Positions 1 through 7,341 of a DNA stretch of 17,242 bases are shown piece by piece (the first letter of the stretch is position 1; each line of letters starts with the position of its first letter). A program made the translations under genes and the position numbers. A model generated the notes under the pieces. The model was not told where the DNA came from. It did not search any database and saw only the letters and a list, made by a program, of their open reading frames with translations. Origin of the DNA: DATLFS01 sp035540935 (GTDB lineage Bacteria > Actinomycetota > CADDZG01 > WHSQ01); assembly GCA_035540935.1 (NCBI GenBank), contig DATLFS010000028.1, positions 1 through 17,242 of the forward strand. The letters run 5' to 3'.

Positions 1-762
1 TCGGCCTCTGAGCTCCTGCAGGTGGCCGAGAAAGAGAGCTTCCAGGTGCTGAGGCAGAAGGCGCGCAGCACCGCGCTCGAGGCATGCCGGGGCGACGAGC
101 TGGCGCTACGGCAGCGGAGGGCGCGCCGGGCGGTGAGCCACGACGACGAGATGGGGATGGTCCACATCCACCTCACCTTCGAGCCGCACGTGGGCGCGCC
201 GGTGGTGGCGCGGGCGGAGACGGAGGCCGCTCGTCTCCAGAGGGAGGCGGCTCGCACCGGCGAGGCGGAGCCGTTCGAGCGGCATCTGGCCGACGCTTAT
301 GCGGCCCTCCTATCGGGCGAAGCCGAGGCCCGGGGGCGGGGTGAGGTGGTCGTGGTGGTGAGCCACGAGGTGGCGAAGCGGGGCTGGAAGGACGTGAAGA
401 ACAACGAGCTGTGCAAGATCCCGGGGCTCGGGCCGGTCTCCCCTCAGGCGGCCAAGGAGATCGCGGCCGATGCCTTTCTGTCCGGGCTGTTCTACGACGG
501 GAAGGACCTCCGTCACCTCAAGAGGTGGACCCGCAAGACGCCGCCCGAGGTGCTCTTGGCGCTTCGGCTGGGGGAGCCTCCGTCCTTCGACGGGTTCTCC
601 TGCCGGCGGTGCGGGAGGCGGCACCGGATCGAGAAGGACCACGTGAAGCCGCACGCGGAGCGCGGTCCCGCGTCGCTCTCGAACCTCATGCCGCTGTGCT
701 CGCGGTGCCACCGCGACAAGACGCGCCGGGAACAAAGGGCGCGGGCGCGCTCTCCGGGCTAG
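1..762 (+). CDS. HNH endonuclease, 13E12/DUF222-like family (5' end outside window)
   Basis: The reading frame is open from the first base, so the gene starts upstream; a GTG at 22 is only an internal codon. 253 residues are visible. The C-terminal ~55 residues form a zinc-finger HNH nuclease: a CRRC pair, then EKDHVKP with the metal-binding Asp-His, an Asn in the SNL segment, and CSRCHRDKT with the second Cys pair and final His. Before it, segments such as GLGPVSPQAAKEIAADAF and KRWTRKTPPEVLLAL match the pattern of the actinobacterial HNH family often annotated DUF222/13E12 (known from family memory, not searched). These are abundant chromosomal paralogues; cellular role is mostly unknown, though DNA cleavage is expected. 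The C-terminus is Arg-rich. It is separated from cpa by 46 nt that carry the cpa promoter, so it is probably not co-transcribed with it. Confidence 0.8.
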   Translation, partial: SASELLQVAEKESFQVLRQKARSTALEACRGDELALRQRRARRAVSHDDEMGMVHIHLTFEPHVGAPVVARAETEAARLQREAARTGEAEPFERHLADAYAALLSGEAEARGRGEVVVVVSHEVAKRGWKDVKNNELCKIPGLGPVSPQAAKEIAADAFLSGLFYDGKDLRHLKRWTRKTPPEVLLALRLGEPPSFDGFSCRRCGRRHRIEKDHVKPHAERGPASLSNLMPLCSRCHRDKTRREQRARARSPG

Positions 763-795
763 CGGCCGCACCCCGCCACTGCGAGGTCTCGCTCA

Positions 796-811
796 TACAA
801 TCCCCGGCATG
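796..811 (+). promoter_or_regulatory. -10 element TACAAT and leaderless start of cpa
   Basis: TACAAT lies at 796-801, matching 5 of 6 bases of TATAAT and the actinobacterial TANNNT form. Seven bases (802-808) then separate it from the ATG at 809, so a start point seven bases downstream of the hexamer falls on the A of the ATG. There is no Shine-Dalgarno-like purine run before this ATG. Both facts fit a leaderless mRNA, which is common in Actinobacteria. No convincing -35 hexamer is seen 17-18 bp upstream, where the sequence is C-rich. Confidence 0.6.
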
Positions 812-2971
812 TCTCACCAGGCGTTCTCCATGACCGTCCAGCTGCACCGTTCCCCCCTCGACGCGAGGCGCGGTGTCGTGCGGCTCCACCCGGACGTCCT
901 GGCGTTGCTGCGCATGCAGCCGTGGGAGGCGATCGCCCTGACCGGGGAGAGAACGACCGCGGCGCTCGCCGCGGCCGCGCCGCCCGAGACGCCACGGGGA
1001 ACGATCCTGCTCGACGACCTCACGATCGCCAACGCCGGCACCGCCCCCGGCTCGCATGTCGTGGTGGCGCGGGCCGAGGCGCACCCCGCGCGCCGGGTGG
1101 AGCTCGAGCTGCACGAAGGGCCGCGGCCGGAGCCGTCCTGGCTCAGGTTCGCCCTCCTGGGGAAGGTCGTGAGCGACGGCGACCGCGTCGGGCTCCCGCC
1201 GCAGGACTTCGATCGCCCCCCGGAGGCAGGACCCGTCGAGGGCGTCATCGGGGCGCTCGGCGCGGTGTACGGCGAGCAGTGGCAAGGCGTCGCGTTGCGG
1301 GTCGTCGAAACCGATCCACCGGGCATCGTGCGGGTGACGATGGAGAGCGAGGTCGGGTGGGACGACGGCGTTCACACCTCCGGATCGACCGCACCGCTGC
1401 CGGCGACTCCCCAGGACCTCCCCGGTCTCGAAGAGCACATCGCGCGCCTGACCGAAGCGTTCGACCTCGGGTTCAACCACCGCGACCTCCTCCAGAGCCT
1501 CGGAACCGAGGCGCAGATGGGGGCGCTCGTGACCGGTCCGCCGGGCTCGGGGAAAGGCGCGCTGGTCGAGGCGGTCGCGGGCGGGCTCGGCGTGCCCGTG
1601 GTGCGCATGTGGGCCCCGGCGCTGGCACGGAGTGACGCCTCGGCCGCGGCGCAGCAGATCCAGGCCGCGTTCTCGGGCGCAGGACCGCGGATCGTCCTGC
1701 TCGAGGACGTCGACGCGATCGCTCCGCGCGAGGACGCAGGACCTCTTCTGAGCGTGCTACTCGAGGCGATACGAGGCGCGATCTCCGGGAGCGGCACCGC
1801 CGTGGTCTGCACGACGGCTCATCCCGAGCGCACCTGCCCGGATCTGCGGCACCCCGGGACGCTCGATCTCGAGCTCGAGGTGGTCTTGCCTCAGGCACCC
1901 GACCGACGCCGGATCCTCGAGGTCCACACGCGGACGCTGCCGCTGGCCGCGGACGTAGCTCTCGACCGGATCGCGAGCGACACGCCCGGGTACGTCGCCG
2001 CGGACCTGATGGCACTCTGCCGCGAGGCCGCTCTACGCGCCGCGCAGCGCGCGGCGGGAGGCGTCGAGACGGAGCCGCGCGTACGCGCCGAAGACTTCGA
2101 CGCCGCGCTCGAGGTCGTGCGCCCGAGCGCGCTCGACGGGGTCCGGCTCCAGATCGAACGCATCAGCTTCGCGGACGTCGGCGACATGGAGCCGATAAAG
2201 AAGGCTTTGACCGAAGCCGCCCTGTGGCCGCTCCGCTATCCCGACACCTTCGAGCGGATGGGAGTGACGCCTCCCTCCGGTCTGCTCCTCTTCGGGCCAC
2301 CCGGATGCGGCAAGACGTTCCTCGTGAAGGCTCTCGCCAACGAGGCGGAGGCGAACTTCCTGGCGGTGAAGGGCGCGGAGCTGCTGTCGAAGTGGGTGGG
2401 CGAATCGGAGCGCGGGGTGCGAGAGCTGTTCCGGCGCGCCCGCAGCGCGGCGCCGGCGATCATCTTCTTCGACGAGATCGACGCGCTCGCGCCGCAACGG
2501 GGTGGAGGCACGCAAGACACCTCGACCACCGATCGCGTCGTTGCGCAGCTGCTGACGGAGCTGGACGGCGTCGAGGCGTTGCGGAACGTCTTCGTGATCG
2601 GGGCGACCAACCGGCCCGACCTCGTGGACGCGGCACTCCTGCGTCCGGGCCGGATGGAGCGCCTCGTCTACGTCCCCCCGCCGGACGGGACGGCGCGCGC
2701 GGCGATCCTGCGCGCCGTAGCGAAGAAGATGCCGCTCGCGCCCGACGTCGATCTCGACGCCCTCGGGCACGACTGCGACGGATATTCCGCCGCGGACATC
2801 GATGCGCTGGCGCGCACGGCGGCGATGCAGGCGATGCGGCAAGGCTTCGACGCGCCGGTGGTGCGCGCCGCGGACTTCGTCGCGGCCCGCGAGGAGGTCC
2901 GGCCGAGTCTGCGCGCGGAGCAGATGGCGGCGCTCGAGAGTTTCGCGCGCGAGCGGGGGGGAGGGGCTTGA
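809..2971 (+). CDS. cpa: Cpa: CDC48/p97-like two-ring AAA+ ATPase of Actinobacteria
   Basis: 720 residues. Residues 1-190 resemble the double-psi beta-barrel N domain of CDC48/VAT, followed by D1 (about 200-440) and D2 (about 445-700). D2 is intact: Walker A GPPGCGKT 496-503, pore loop KWVG 528-531 followed by ESE, Walker B FFDEID 553-558, sensor-1 Asn601 in GATNRPD, and arginine-finger segment LRPGRMER 611-618. D1 is degenerate: GPPGSGKG 243-250 lacks the Thr/Ser, Walker B reads LLEDVD, sensor-1 Asn is Ala, and the RFDR-type finger segment reads TLDL. Known of the family: Cpa (about the same length as M. tuberculosis Rv0435c) forms hexamers and can contact the 20S proteasome; it is a soluble unfoldase-type machine. 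No HbYX or GQYL-like tail is visible at the C-terminus (ends GGGA). First gene of a run with the amidohydrolase and HAD genes; its TGA overlaps the next start as TTGA. Confidence 0.85.
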   Translation: MSHQAFSMTVQLHRSPLDARRGVVRLHPDVLALLRMQPWEAIALTGERTTAALAAAAPPETPRGTILLDDLTIANAGTAPGSHVVVARAEAHPARRVELELHEGPRPEPSWLRFALLGKVVSDGDRVGLPPQDFDRPPEAGPVEGVIGALGAVYGEQWQGVALRVVETDPPGIVRVTMESEVGWDDGVHTSGSTAPLPATPQDLPGLEEHIARLTEAFDLGFNHRDLLQSLGTEAQMGALVTGPPGSGKGALVEAVAGGLGVPVVRMWAPALARSDASAAAQQIQAAFSGAGPRIVLLEDVDAIAPREDAGPLLSVLLEAIRGAISGSGTAVVCTTAHPERTCPDLRHPGTLDLELEVVLPQAPDRRRILEVHTRTLPLAADVALDRIASDTPGYVAADLMALCREAALRAAQRAAGGVETEPRVRAEDFDAALEVVRPSALDGVRLQIERISFADVGDMEPIKKALTEAALWPLRYPDTFERMGVTPPSGLLLFGPPGCGKTFLVKALANEAEANFLAVKGAELLSKWVGESERGVRELFRRARSAAPAIIFFDEIDALAPQRGGGTQDTSTTDRVVAQLLTELDGVEALRNVFVIGATNRPDLVDAALLRPGRMERLVYVPPPDGTARAAILRAVAKKMPLAPDVDLDALGHDCDGYSAADIDALARTAAMQAMRQGFDAPVVRAADFVAAREEVRPSLRAEQMAALESFARERGGGA

Positions 2972-4554
2972 CGATCCTCGACCCCGGCGCGCCCTATGGA
3001 CCGCCGGCCGGAACTCCTCACGAGGTTCTCTTCACCGACTGCACGATCAAGCGTCTCCCGGGCACCGCAACCGCGGATTGGATGCTCGTTCGCGATGGTC
3101 TCGTCGCCGCGTTGGGCGACCGGGACGACGTCCCCCCGATCCACCACGTCGTCCATCTCGATGGTGCGACCGTGCTGCCGGCCTTCTGCGACGCTCACGT
3201 TCACCTTCCAACCACCGGGCTCTACGCCTCGGGCATAGACCTGAGAAGTGTCCGTGCACGAAGCCAGATCCTCGAGGCGTTCCGGCGCGCCGCGGCGTCG
3301 GGCGGGCTGCTGTTCGCCGGCAACTTCGACGACTCGTCGGGCGAGTCGGTGACGCGGGAGGATCTCGACGACGCGGTGGGGGAGCGCGAGGCGCTCCTCA
3401 TGCGGACGGACACCCATTCTTGTGTTGCCTCCTCGGCGCTGCTGCACCGGCTCGAGCTCGACGGCGTCGAGGGGGTGGATCGCGACGATGCCGGCGCGCC
3501 GAGCGGGAACCTGCGCGAGCAAGCGGCCGCGCTCGCGTGGCGATGGTTCGAGAACGGCGTGCCGCGGGAGACGATGCGGGAGGCGATGCGAGCCGCGGCG
3601 CGCCACGCGTACGCCAAAGGCGTCGCCGAGGTCCACGAGATGTACGTCGTGGAATGGCGGGGATGGGACTCCTACGACGTCCTCTGCGACGCGGTGGCCG
3701 ATCTTGCTCTTCAGGTCGTTCCCTACGTCGCCACCGACGACGTCGAGCGCGTGCGGTCCCTCGGACACCGCCGCATCGGGGGCGACTGGTTCCTCGACGG
3801 CGCCTTCGGCTCGTACACCGCATGGCTCGGCGCGCCGTACGAGGGGGCGACGCCGGCGGGGACGACCCCCACCGGCCTGCGCTACCGGGGCGACGACGAG
3901 GTGCATGCGCTGTTCTCGGCCGCGCAGAAGGCCGGCCTCCAGGTCGGCGTGCACGCGATCGGCGACGCCGCGATCGAGCAGGCGATCTCCACGTGGGAAC
4001 GCGTCGCGGCCGACACGGGGCTAGAGGCCGTCAGGTCACTGGCGCACCGCATCGAGCACTTCGAGTGCGCCACCGACGACCAGATGGCGCGGGCGGCGCG
4101 ACTGGGCCTGCGCGCCAGCGTGCAGCCGGTGTTCGACGCTTACTGGGGGGGCGAGAGCGGGATGTACGCGGACCGGATCGGACGCGAGCGGGCGCTCGGG
4201 ATGAACCGCTTCGAGACCATGGCGTCTCACGGGCTGATCCTCGGGTCCGGCTCCGACTCGACCGTCACGCCGCTCGATCCCTTCCTGCAGATGAAGGCTC
4301 TTCGGCTGCACCACGTGGAGGAGGAGCGCGCCGGCCGCACGCAGGCGATCCGGCTGGTGACGATGGGGGCGCGGCTCCAGGCGCGGGCCCGCGGTCCCGC
4401 CGGCGTGCTCGAGCCCGGCCTGCCGGCCGACCTCGTGGCGCTCGACCGGGACCCCGCCGCCATCGAGGCGGACGACCTCGAGCACGTCGAAGTGATCGGG
4501 ACCTGGATCGGCGGCGCGAGGGTCCACCCGGCCGAGGCGGCGGAGCACGACTGA
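2968..4554 (+). CDS. Amidohydrolase family 3 (YtcJ/NfdA-like metal-dependent hydrolase)
   Basis: 528 residues from a TTG start at 2968, chosen because it overlaps the cpa stop as TTGA, follows a purine-rich GGGAGGGG run (a short ~3-nt spacing) and gives the usual N-terminal composite beta-sandwich (residues 20-70) before the catalytic barrel. Metal-site motifs are visible: DAHVH 75-79, HAIGD 329-333, HRIEH 360-364, and GSGSDS around 426-431 with the Asp that usually activates water. FLDGAFGSYTAWL (276-288) and a nearby PY are typical of family 3. These enzymes hydrolyse C-N bonds in amides, carbamates or N-formyl compounds; the substrate cannot be told from the sequence. No signal peptide, so cytosolic. 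Likely translationally coupled to cpa, but no functional link to it is evident. Confidence 0.85.
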   Translation: MTILDPGAPYGPPAGTPHEVLFTDCTIKRLPGTATADWMLVRDGLVAALGDRDDVPPIHHVVHLDGATVLPAFCDAHVHLPTTGLYASGIDLRSVRARSQILEAFRRAAASGGLLFAGNFDDSSGESVTREDLDDAVGEREALLMRTDTHSCVASSALLHRLELDGVEGVDRDDAGAPSGNLREQAAALAWRWFENGVPRETMREAMRAAARHAYAKGVAEVHEMYVVEWRGWDSYDVLCDAVADLALQVVPYVATDDVERVRSLGHRRIGGDWFLDGAFGSYTAWLGAPYEGATPAGTTPTGLRYRGDDEVHALFSAAQKAGLQVGVHAIGDAAIEQAISTWERVAADTGLEAVRSLAHRIEHFECATDDQMARAARLGLRASVQPVFDAYWGGESGMYADRIGRERALGMNRFETMASHGLILGSGSDSTVTPLDPFLQMKALRLHHVEEERAGRTQAIRLVTMGARLQARARGPAGVLEPGLPADLVALDRDPAAIEADDLEHVEVIGTWIGGARVHPAEAAEHD

Positions 4555-4580
4555 GGCCGCCCCTGTCGCCGGGAGCGGCC
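4555..4580 (+). terminator. GC-rich hairpin after the amidohydrolase gene
   Basis: GGCCGC (4555-4560) pairs with GCGGCC (4575-4580) and CCC (4561-4563) with GGG (4571-4573), with one bulged A and a 7-nt loop. It begins directly after the stop codon. No T tract follows, so it is at most a weak intrinsic terminator, a pause site or an mRNA-stabilising hairpin before the HAD gene. Confidence 0.35.
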
Positions 4581-4648
4581 GTCCGGTACCCTCGGTGGAC
4601 CGGAACCCGGAACGACGAGTCGTCGGAGTGGGAGAGGGGAGTGATTCC

Positions 4649-5368
4649 GTGGCCAAGAGAGTCGATGGGATCCGAGCGGTCACCTACGACTGCTGGGGGA
4701 CGCTGCTGCAAGACCGCGACTACGAGGGCGCCACGCAGAGACGTGTGAGCGCCCTTCTTCGTTTCCTCGATCTAGACGAAGATGCCGCGCACGCCCTCCT
4801 CGAAGAGGCGTGGGCGAAGCACGACGAAGCGTGGAAGCAGGTCGAGACCTTCGGTCCCGGACGCATGGCCGCCTACTGCCTCGAGAAGCACGGCATCTCC
4901 GACGACGAGCCGATCCGCGACCTGACGAAGGAGTTCGAAGAGGCGAGCTTCGACGCCGGCGTCGCTCCGGTCGAGGGCGCGCGCGAGACCCTCGAAGGCC
5001 TTGCCGCCGCCGGCATCCGGCTGGGCCTCGTCTGTGACACCGGTTTCACGCCCGGCCGCGTCGTGCGCCAGTTCCTCGACGAGCACGGGCTCCTCACTCA
5101 CCTCGAAGCACAGTGCTTCTCCGACGAAGTCGGCGTGCCGAAGCCCGGCAACGAGATCTTCGCCAAGGCGCTCGCCGAGCTCGGGGTCCGCCCGCCCGAG
5201 GCGCTGCACGTCGGAGACCTCCGTCGCACGGATATCGCCGGCGCGCACGACATCGGGATGCACGCGGCCAGGTTCCGCGGCGCGCACGACGATCGGTCGG
5301 ATGCGAGCGAGGCCGAGCTGGTCTTCGACCGCCACGACCAGATCTTCGAGGCGCTCGGTCTGCGCTAG
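4649..5368 (+). CDS. HAD-superfamily hydrolase (haloacid dehalogenase-like fold)
   Basis: 239 residues from GTG at 4649, chosen because GGGAGAGGGG (4630-4639) lies 9 nt upstream and motif I then sits near the N-terminus as usual. An earlier GTG at 4595 would add an unconserved Arg-rich extension. Motif I is YDCWGTL (nucleophile Asp14); the usual second Asp is Trp16. Motif II is CDTGFT (Thr131), motif III Lys165 in PKPGNE, motif IV HVGDLRRTD (Asp190, Asp195). A helical cap lies between about residues 25 and 105. Replacement of the second Asp occurs in L-2-haloacid dehalogenases (DxYGT) and phosphonatases (DxAGT), so a plain phosphatase role should not be assumed. Substrate unknown; cytosolic. 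It ends 3 nt from the convergent proS. Confidence 0.8.
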   Translation: MAKRVDGIRAVTYDCWGTLLQDRDYEGATQRRVSALLRFLDLDEDAAHALLEEAWAKHDEAWKQVETFGPGRMAAYCLEKHGISDDEPIRDLTKEFEEASFDAGVAPVEGARETLEGLAAAGIRLGLVCDTGFTPGRVVRQFLDEHGLLTHLEAQCFSDEVGVPKPGNEIFAKALAELGVRPPEALHVGDLRRTDIAGAHDIGMHAARFRGAHDDRSDASEAELVFDRHDQIFEALGLR

Positions 5369-5371
5369 AGA

Positions 5372-6808
5372 TCAGTAAGCGCGGGCCCAGGTAGCGCGTT
5401 CGCGTCCGGGGCGGCCGCATACGGCGCACGGCGCGCCGGGATCCTCGGCTTCGAGGGGCAGCAGGCGCAGGGTCGCCTTCGTGTCGTCGGCCACCTTGTC
5501 CTCGCAGGCGCGGTCGCCGCACCACGCACCCCTCCAGAACCCACCGCGTTCTTCGATCCCCTCGGCGAACTCGTCGTAGGACGTCATCTCGTGGGTGTTC
5601 GCGTCGCGGAACGCGGCCGCGTCCTCGTAGAGCGCCCGCTGTGCCTCTTCCAACATCGCCGCCATACCGCCGATCGCATCGGCGGTCTGCAGCGCCCGCT
5701 TCTCACCGGCCCATCGGGGCGCAACCATGACGTTGTCGGCATCGACGTCTTTCGGACCGACCTCGACGCGCACCGGGACACCCTTGAGCTCCCACTCGGC
5801 GAACTTGTAGCCGGGCCGGTGCTGATCCCGGTCGTCGACGCGCACCCGGACGTTGTTGCCGGCCAGCGCGTCCCGCACCTTGTGCGCTACCGCGAGCACG
5901 CGGCCCTGCTCGTCGTCCGTGCGGTAGATCGGCACGACCACCACCTGCACCGGCGCGACCGCCGGCGGGAGGCGGAGACCGCGATCGTCGCCGTGCGCCA
6001 TGATCGTGGCGCCGATCATGCGCGTCGAGAACCCCCAGGAGGTTCCCCACGCGTACTCGAGCTCGCCGTCCTTGTTCAGGAACTGGCAGTCATACGCCTT
6101 GGAGAAGTTCTGCCCGAGGAAATGCGAGGTCCCGCACTGGAGCGCTTTGCCGTCCCGCATCAGGCCCTCGATCGTGGTGGTCTCGACGGCGCCGGCGAAA
6201 CGCTCCTTCTCAGACTTGCGGCCTTTGATCACCGGGATCGCGAGGACGTCCTCGGCAACCTCCCGGTAGACCTCGAGCATGCGGAGGACTTCATCCCACG
6301 CCTCGTCGGCGTCGGCATGGGCGGTGTGCCCCTCCTGCCACAGGAACTCGCTCGTGCGGAGGAACAACCGCGTCCGCATCTCCCAGCGCAGGACGTTGCA
6401 CCACTGGTTGTAGAGGAACGGGAGGTCGCGATAGCTCTGCATCCACTTGCCGTAGGTCGACCAGATGACGGCCTCCGACGTGGGGCGGATCGCAAGGGGC
6501 TCCTCGAGCTCCTCACCGCCCCCGTGGGTGACAACGGCGAGCTCGGGCGAGAATCCCTCGACGTGCTCCGCCTCTTTCTCGAACACCTTCATCGGGATCA
6601 GAAGAGGGAAGTAGAGGTTCTCGTGACCGGTCGCCTTGAAGCGGTCGTCCATCGCGCGCTGAACGAACTCCCAGATGGCGTAGCCGTGGGGCTTTATGAC
6701 CATCGACCCCTTGGCCATGCCATGCTCCGCCATACCGGCGCGCTTCACGACCTCCTGGTACCAGCCGGGGAAGTCCTCCCTCTGGCTGGGCAGCGCGTTC
6801 TTCGCCAT
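5372..6808 (-). CDS. proS: Prolyl-tRNA synthetase, archaeal/eukaryotic type (ProS type 3)
   Basis: 478 residues. Class II aminoacyl-tRNA synthetase that attaches proline to tRNA-Pro. Visible: motif-1 region with GYAIWEFVQ (42-50), proline/ATP pocket RPTSE 108-112, motif 2 RWEMRTRLFLRTSEFLWQEG 141-160 with HTAHAD following, CGTSHFLGQNF (225-235), motif 3 with WGFSTRMIGA (258-267), an anticodon-binding domain at about 285-385, and a C-terminal zinc-binding domain with Cys430, Cys435, Cys461 and Cys464. The protein ends in the ARAY tail typical of the archaeal/eukaryotic form. It lacks the insertion-domain architecture and length (~570 aa) of the common bacterial ProRS. The ATG at 6808 is chosen because it overlaps the upstream stop as TGATG and yields the family's normal start; the frame is open further upstream but that part is antisense-overlap sequence. 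Second gene of an operon with the yjbQ-like gene. Confidence 0.95.
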   Translation of the reverse strand: MAKNALPSQREDFPGWYQEVVKRAGMAEHGMAKGSMVIKPHGYAIWEFVQRAMDDRFKATGHENLYFPLLIPMKVFEKEAEHVEGFSPELAVVTHGGGEELEEPLAIRPTSEAVIWSTYGKWMQSYRDLPFLYNQWCNVLRWEMRTRLFLRTSEFLWQEGHTAHADADEAWDEVLRMLEVYREVAEDVLAIPVIKGRKSEKERFAGAVETTTIEGLMRDGKALQCGTSHFLGQNFSKAYDCQFLNKDGELEYAWGTSWGFSTRMIGATIMAHGDDRGLRLPPAVAPVQVVVVPIYRTDDEQGRVLAVAHKVRDALAGNNVRVRVDDRDQHRPGYKFAEWELKGVPVRVEVGPKDVDADNVMVAPRWAGEKRALQTADAIGGMAAMLEEAQRALYEDAAAFRDANTHEMTSYDEFAEGIEERGGFWRGAWCGDRACEDKVADDTKATLRLLPLEAEDPGAPCAVCGRPGRERATWARAY

Positions 6809-7182
6809 CACTCGCCCACGATCTGCACGTCGAGGGACCGCCGGGCCGGCCGGCCGAGCTCCACCAGCAGAAGACGCTGCCACGTGCCGAGGTGCAACCG
6901 GCCGTCGACCGCCGGCATCACCACCGACGACGACCCGAGCACTGCCCGCCGATCGCACACCTCGTCGCTCTGCATGCGCGCGAGGCAGTCGCGCAGGTCT
7001 TGCCACAACCCCGATTCACGCTCGTTGAGCAACAGTGCGCACTCGGCGTCGGGCGAGAAGACGGTGACGTGACCATCGCGGATGCCGGAGCGCGAGAGGA
7101 CGGAGGACACCTCCTCCGTGACGTCGAGGAAGCCGAGCGGTTCCACGGTCGTCGTCTCGCAGCTGTCGTGGTGCGAACGCAT
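6808..7182 (-). CDS. YjbQ-like protein (UPF0047 family), lacking conserved histidines
   Basis: 124 residues. The C-terminal signature LGTWQRLLLVELGRPARR and the final VQIVGE (98-124) are diagnostic of YjbQ/UPF0047, small proteins annotated as secondary thiamine-phosphate synthase. VTVFSPDAECALLLNE (39-54) corresponds to the family segment that reads HTSASLTLNE in E. coli YjbQ. The central family loop carrying the other conserved histidines is shortened here to SDEVCDRRAVLGSS (72-85), so the putative metal or catalytic site seems absent. Function is therefore uncertain. The ATG at 7182 is chosen because a -10-like TAGGCT lies exactly 7 nt upstream with no ribosome-binding site, pointing to a leaderless start; an in-frame earlier start at 7224 would run through that element. 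Its stop overlaps the proS start by one base. Confidence 0.75.
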   Translation of the reverse strand: MRSHHDSCETTTVEPLGFLDVTEEVSSVLSRSGIRDGHVTVFSPDAECALLLNERESGLWQDLRDCLARMQSDEVCDRRAVLGSSSVVMPAVDGRLHLGTWQRLLLVELGRPARRSLDVQIVGE

Positions 7183-7195
7183 GGGCGCAAGCCTA
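7182..7195 (-). promoter_or_regulatory. -10 element TAGGCT and leaderless start of the yjbQ-like gene
   Basis: On the minus strand TAGGCT (plus 7190-7195) fits TANNNT and is followed by 7 nt and then the ATG at 7182, the same geometry as upstream of cpa. The intervening TGCGCCC offers no Shine-Dalgarno. No clear -35 hexamer is visible; the upstream sequence runs into the palindrome at 7220-7249. Confidence 0.45.
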
Positions 7196-7219
7196 CCGGC
7201 GCGCGCCGCAACCGGCTTT

Positions 7220-7249
7220 TCCACAGGGCGTCGCGCGACAACCTGTGGA
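7220..7249. promoter_or_regulatory. 30-bp near-perfect palindrome, candidate operator
   Basis: TCCACAGG (7220-7227) is mirrored by CCTGTGGA (7242-7249), and between them sits a perfect 10-bp palindrome GTCGCGCGAC (7230-7239) with the same centre. Only the two bases GC (7228-7229) versus AA (7240-7241) break the symmetry, so 13 of 15 half-site positions match. A third TCTGTGGA follows at 7253-7260. The dyad lies between divergent transcription units, about 25 bp upstream of the yjbQ-like -10 and about 58 bp upstream of the rightward -35. It lies outside both predicted transcripts, which favours a protein-binding DNA site over an RNA hairpin. The TCCACA cores also resemble DnaA boxes (TTTTCCACA at 7217-7225 is one mismatch from TTATCCACA). 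Confidence 0.55.
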
Positions 7250-7306
7250 CGGTCTGTGGAGTGCGGAGAATGTTTCGCGCTCCACTCACTATCTCCCGCC
7301 GCGGGG

Positions 7307-7335
7307 TTGACGACCCGTTGCCGCGACCGTACGTT
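7307..7335 (+). promoter_or_regulatory. Housekeeping sigma70-type promoter for the DUF4193-lnt-ppm operon
   Basis: TTGACG at 7307-7312 and TACGTT at 7330-7335 are separated by exactly 17 bp. The -35 matches 5 of 6 consensus bases and the -10 has the TANNNT form of actinobacterial housekeeping promoters. The expected start is near 7341-7342, giving an untranslated leader of about 470 nt before the GTG at 7814. Confidence 0.6.
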
Positions 7336-7341
7336 GCAGCA

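Noticed and set aside
1..762. HNH gene as part of a mobile element or homing endonuclease
   Set aside because: It matches the common chromosomal actinobacterial 13E12-type HNH paralogues; no terminal repeats, integrase or intron features nearby.
5366..5376. Intrinsic terminators at the two convergent gene ends (5369-5371 and 10405/10406)
   Set aside because: The gaps are 3 nt and 0 nt, and no hairpin with a T tract is visible at either junction.
6809..7006. N-terminal extension of proS upstream of 6808
   Set aside because: The extension lies antisense-in-frame-shifted over the yjbQ-like gene; the ATG at 6808 gives the normal ProRS start and a TGATG overlap.
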